Origin: an uncultured Actinomycetes bacterium
GTDB taxonomy: Bacteria > Actinomycetota > Acidimicrobiia > Acidimicrobiales > Ilumatobacteraceae
Length of the DNA stretch: 52,562 nucleotides
NCBI GenBank assembly: GCA_937927625.1
Contig: CALBSD010000024.1
Coordinates: forward strand, 1-52,562
Reading direction: 5' to 3'
The notes beneath the pieces are model-generated. The model searched no databases. It saw nothing but the letters and a program-made list of their open reading frames with translations, and had not been told where the DNA came from. Below, piece after piece: positions 51,228-52,562 of the stretch. Numbering within the stretch: position 1 is the first letter of the stretch; each line of letters opens with the position of its first letter. Both the position numbers and the translations under genes were made by a program.

Positions 51228-52050
51228 TTACTAGTCCTGAAGTGGGCAGTGCAGTTTCCGAAATAGAGACTGTGCTGCCCACTTTTTGTATGAGCACGCG
51301 ACTGCCATCTGCAATCTCGACGACGCCTTTGGCGCGCACCACTGTTGATGGAAAGTTATTGACGAATGTTCGTAATTGGCTCACATCTTTCGCCGATACA
51401 TGATCAAGCGTTGAGGTGCTGAATGTTGAATGACTTCCTGTTTGATTGCTCGTGGTGTTTGGAGTCTCCGCAACAAGAAGTTGAGACAGGGTTGTACCTG
51501 TTGCTTGGATAATCGGAGAATCTGGGGCAATCGAAGCAATGAGATTGCGTACCTCTGTGATGTCCGATGTAGTCACTGCATCGGTCTTTGAAAGAACAAT
51601 GAGTTGAGCCGCTGCTATCTGTCGAGTGAACGTTCGCTCAACAAGTTCGTTCTGTGATGTTTCGACGGCGTGGACCGCATCAACAAGAACGATGTTGCCG
51701 TGGAGATGAAAGCCATCGATGTGCGCATAGGCCGCGACTGCAGATGGGTCAGCAACTCCACTCGCTTCGATCACAACTAGTTCAGGGAGTGCTTCACGCT
51801 CTTGAAGTGAGAACAGAACGTCAGCTAGTGATTCTCCGACAGAACAGCAGATGCATCCGTTTGTCAGCTCAATGGTGTCTTCATGCCGTGCAGAGATGAG
51901 TGCTGCATCGATATTGATGGACCCAAAGTCGTTCACAACAACAGCAATGCGTTGTGTTGCATCACTCAGGATGTTGTTGATCAGCGTTGTTTTCCCTGCG
52001 CCCAAATATCCACCGACAACGAGGACGGGGATTCCAGGCGTTCTACTCAC
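51211..52050 (-). CDS. CobW/P47K family GTPase (metallochaperone type)
   Basis: A 279-aa G3E-family GTPase. The P-loop is GGYLGAGKTT (residues 13-22), the metal-binding CxCC is in TNGCICCSVGES, and the guanine specificity motif is LSKTD. These proteins deliver Zn or Co to enzymes. The C-terminal CobW_C domain is short. It starts with GTG overlapping the stop of the upstream amidohydrolase (GTGA), so it may serve that metal-dependent enzyme. Confidence 0.88.
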   Translation of the reverse strand: MSRTPGIPVLVVGGYLGAGKTTLINNILSDATQRIAVVVNDFGSINIDAALISARHEDTIELTNGCICCSVGESLADVLFSLQEREALPELVVIEASGVADPSAVAAYAHIDGFHLHGNIVLVDAVHAVETSQNELVERTFTRQIAAAQLIVLSKTDAVTTSDITEVRNLIASIAPDSPIIQATGTTLSQLLVAETPNTTSNQTGSHSTFSTSTLDHVSAKDVSQLRTFVNNFPSTVVRAKGVVEIADGSRVLIQKVGSTVSISETALPTSGLVIISAE

Positions 52051-52562
52051 TTCTTTGCGGTGCTCTCACTTGGGATGCCGCCAACGATGGTTCCCCAGAG
52101 TGCAATGTCGCGGATAGCAGTTGGTTCTACTTCGTAGGGGTCTGCTTCGAGGACTGTCATGTCTGCAAACTTTCCCACTTCTAGAGAACCGACCAGGTGA
52201 TCCATGTGAAGCTGATAGGCCGCATCAATAGTGACTGCGTGGAATGCGCGATCAATCTCGATGCGTTCATTCGGGCCAAGAACTGATCCGTGTGGCGTCA
52301 TGCGGTTCACAGCCGCCCACATGGTGTGCAGGTGCCCTGGTGGGGTAACAGGTGCGTCCGTATGGAATGAATATTGCAGGCCAATACGGTCAGCAGTAGC
52401 GCACGGGTTCATCGCTTCTGCACGGTCAGGTCCGACAGTGAAGTCACGATGTTGTTCGCCCCAGAACCACACATGGTTGACGAAGAAGTTGGCACTCATT
52501 CCGAGATTCTTGGCTTTTCGCATTTGTGCGTGAGTGATTAATTGTGCGTGAGTGATGGTGTG
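52047..52562 (-). CDS. Amidohydrolase (YtcJ-like), N-terminal part outside window
   Basis: C-terminal 171 codons of an Amidohydro_3-type metal-dependent hydrolase. It has the active-site segment SFHTDAPVTPPG with metal-ligand Asp, and the closing HLVGSLEVGKFADMTVLEADP typical of the family. The frame is open to the window edge. At the edge ITHAQ occurs twice in succession through an 18-nt tandem repeat. Coupled to the CobW-type gene downstream. Confidence 0.88.
   Translation of the reverse strand, partial: HTITHAQLITHAQMRKAKNLGMSANFFVNHVWFWGEQHRDFTVGPDRAEAMNPCATADRIGLQYSFHTDAPVTPPGHLHTMWAAVNRMTPHGSVLGPNERIEIDRAFHAVTIDAAYQLHMDHLVGSLEVGKFADMTVLEADPYEVEPTAIRDIALWGTIVGGIPSESTAKK
52524..52556. 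repeat. In-frame tandem repeat, 18-bp period
   Basis: TTGTGCGTGAGTGAT occurs at 52524-52538 and 52542-52556. It duplicates six codons of the amidohydrolase (ITHAQ plus one residue). Confidence 0.85.

Noticed and set aside
1..52562. CRISPR arrays, insertion sequences, prophage or defence genes
   Set aside because: No regularly spaced repeats, transposase, integrase, phage structural or restriction genes were seen on either strand.

Overview
The window is bacterial, densely packed and about 53-55% GC by eye. The gene content points to an actinobacterium: a mycothiol synthase (mshD), a DUF3499 protein, a DEDDh exonuclease fused to a UvrC-like GIY-YIG region, a two-domain YgfZ, and many GTG starts. 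I infer a free-living aquatic member of the class Acidimicrobiia. The Actinobacteria call is firm; the class-level call is a guess, because no rRNA or marker phylogeny is possible here.

Layout. 1-5332: glutamate synthase (gltB, cut at the left edge, and gltD). 5387-8440: cell-envelope genes (a LysM lipoprotein; ddl and murF, divergent and only 33 bp apart). 8437-10944: an MFS exporter and a cytochrome P450. 11099-16913: a polyamine ABC importer (potA-potD-potB-potC) followed closely by a 2-hydroxyacid dehydrogenase and a membrane J-domain protein. 16934-22801: tRNA-Val(CAC), DUF3499, an SRPBCC protein, an ABC ATPase, a kinase-fold/DUF6285 pair, rlmN, mshD and nth. 22826-30249: amino-acid biosynthesis (hisC-hisB-hisH-hisA-hisF, a reverse-strand hydrolase, then hisI-trpE-ygfZ). 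30265-34445: terC, dnaG-rpoD (the macromolecular-synthesis pairing), tRNA-Asn and a CAT-anticodon tRNA. 34451-39062: a membrane redox operon (two unknown secreted or anchored proteins, apbE, a b-type haem membrane protein) facing a two-component system. 39063-43379: an unknown protein, an inositol-monophosphatase-family enzyme, a secreted tandem DUF1566 protein and the exonuclease/GIY-YIG fusion. 43463-48654: tRNA-Val(TAC), an enoyl-CoA hydratase/acyl-CoA dehydrogenase pair, a loose copy of the tRNA 3' end, and two paralogous sulfatase-fold proteins. 48761-52562: an aldehyde dehydrogenase, a tandem cupredoxin lipoprotein, a CobW-type GTPase and the C-terminal part of an amidohydrolase.

The most striking non-coding signal is promoter architecture. 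At least a dozen genes have a TAnnnT hexamer ending 6-8 nt before an ATG or GTG start. This is the actinobacterial -10 spacing expected for leaderless transcripts. At four divergent gene pairs (18798/18822, 22115/22139, 27497/27582, 39638/39661) the two opposing -10 boxes share one central TA step. At three of these the two start codons sit almost symmetrically about 11.5-12.5 nt either side, so one 10-bp element would launch two leaderless mRNAs in opposite directions. Other items worth a look are the tRNA-Val 3'-end duplication bounding a 1.9-kb islet, the J-domain/transmembrane/extracytoplasmic Cys-rich fusion, and the ApbE/haem-b operon with a His/Asp-rich tail protein. I saw no CRISPR array, insertion sequence, phage gene or rRNA.
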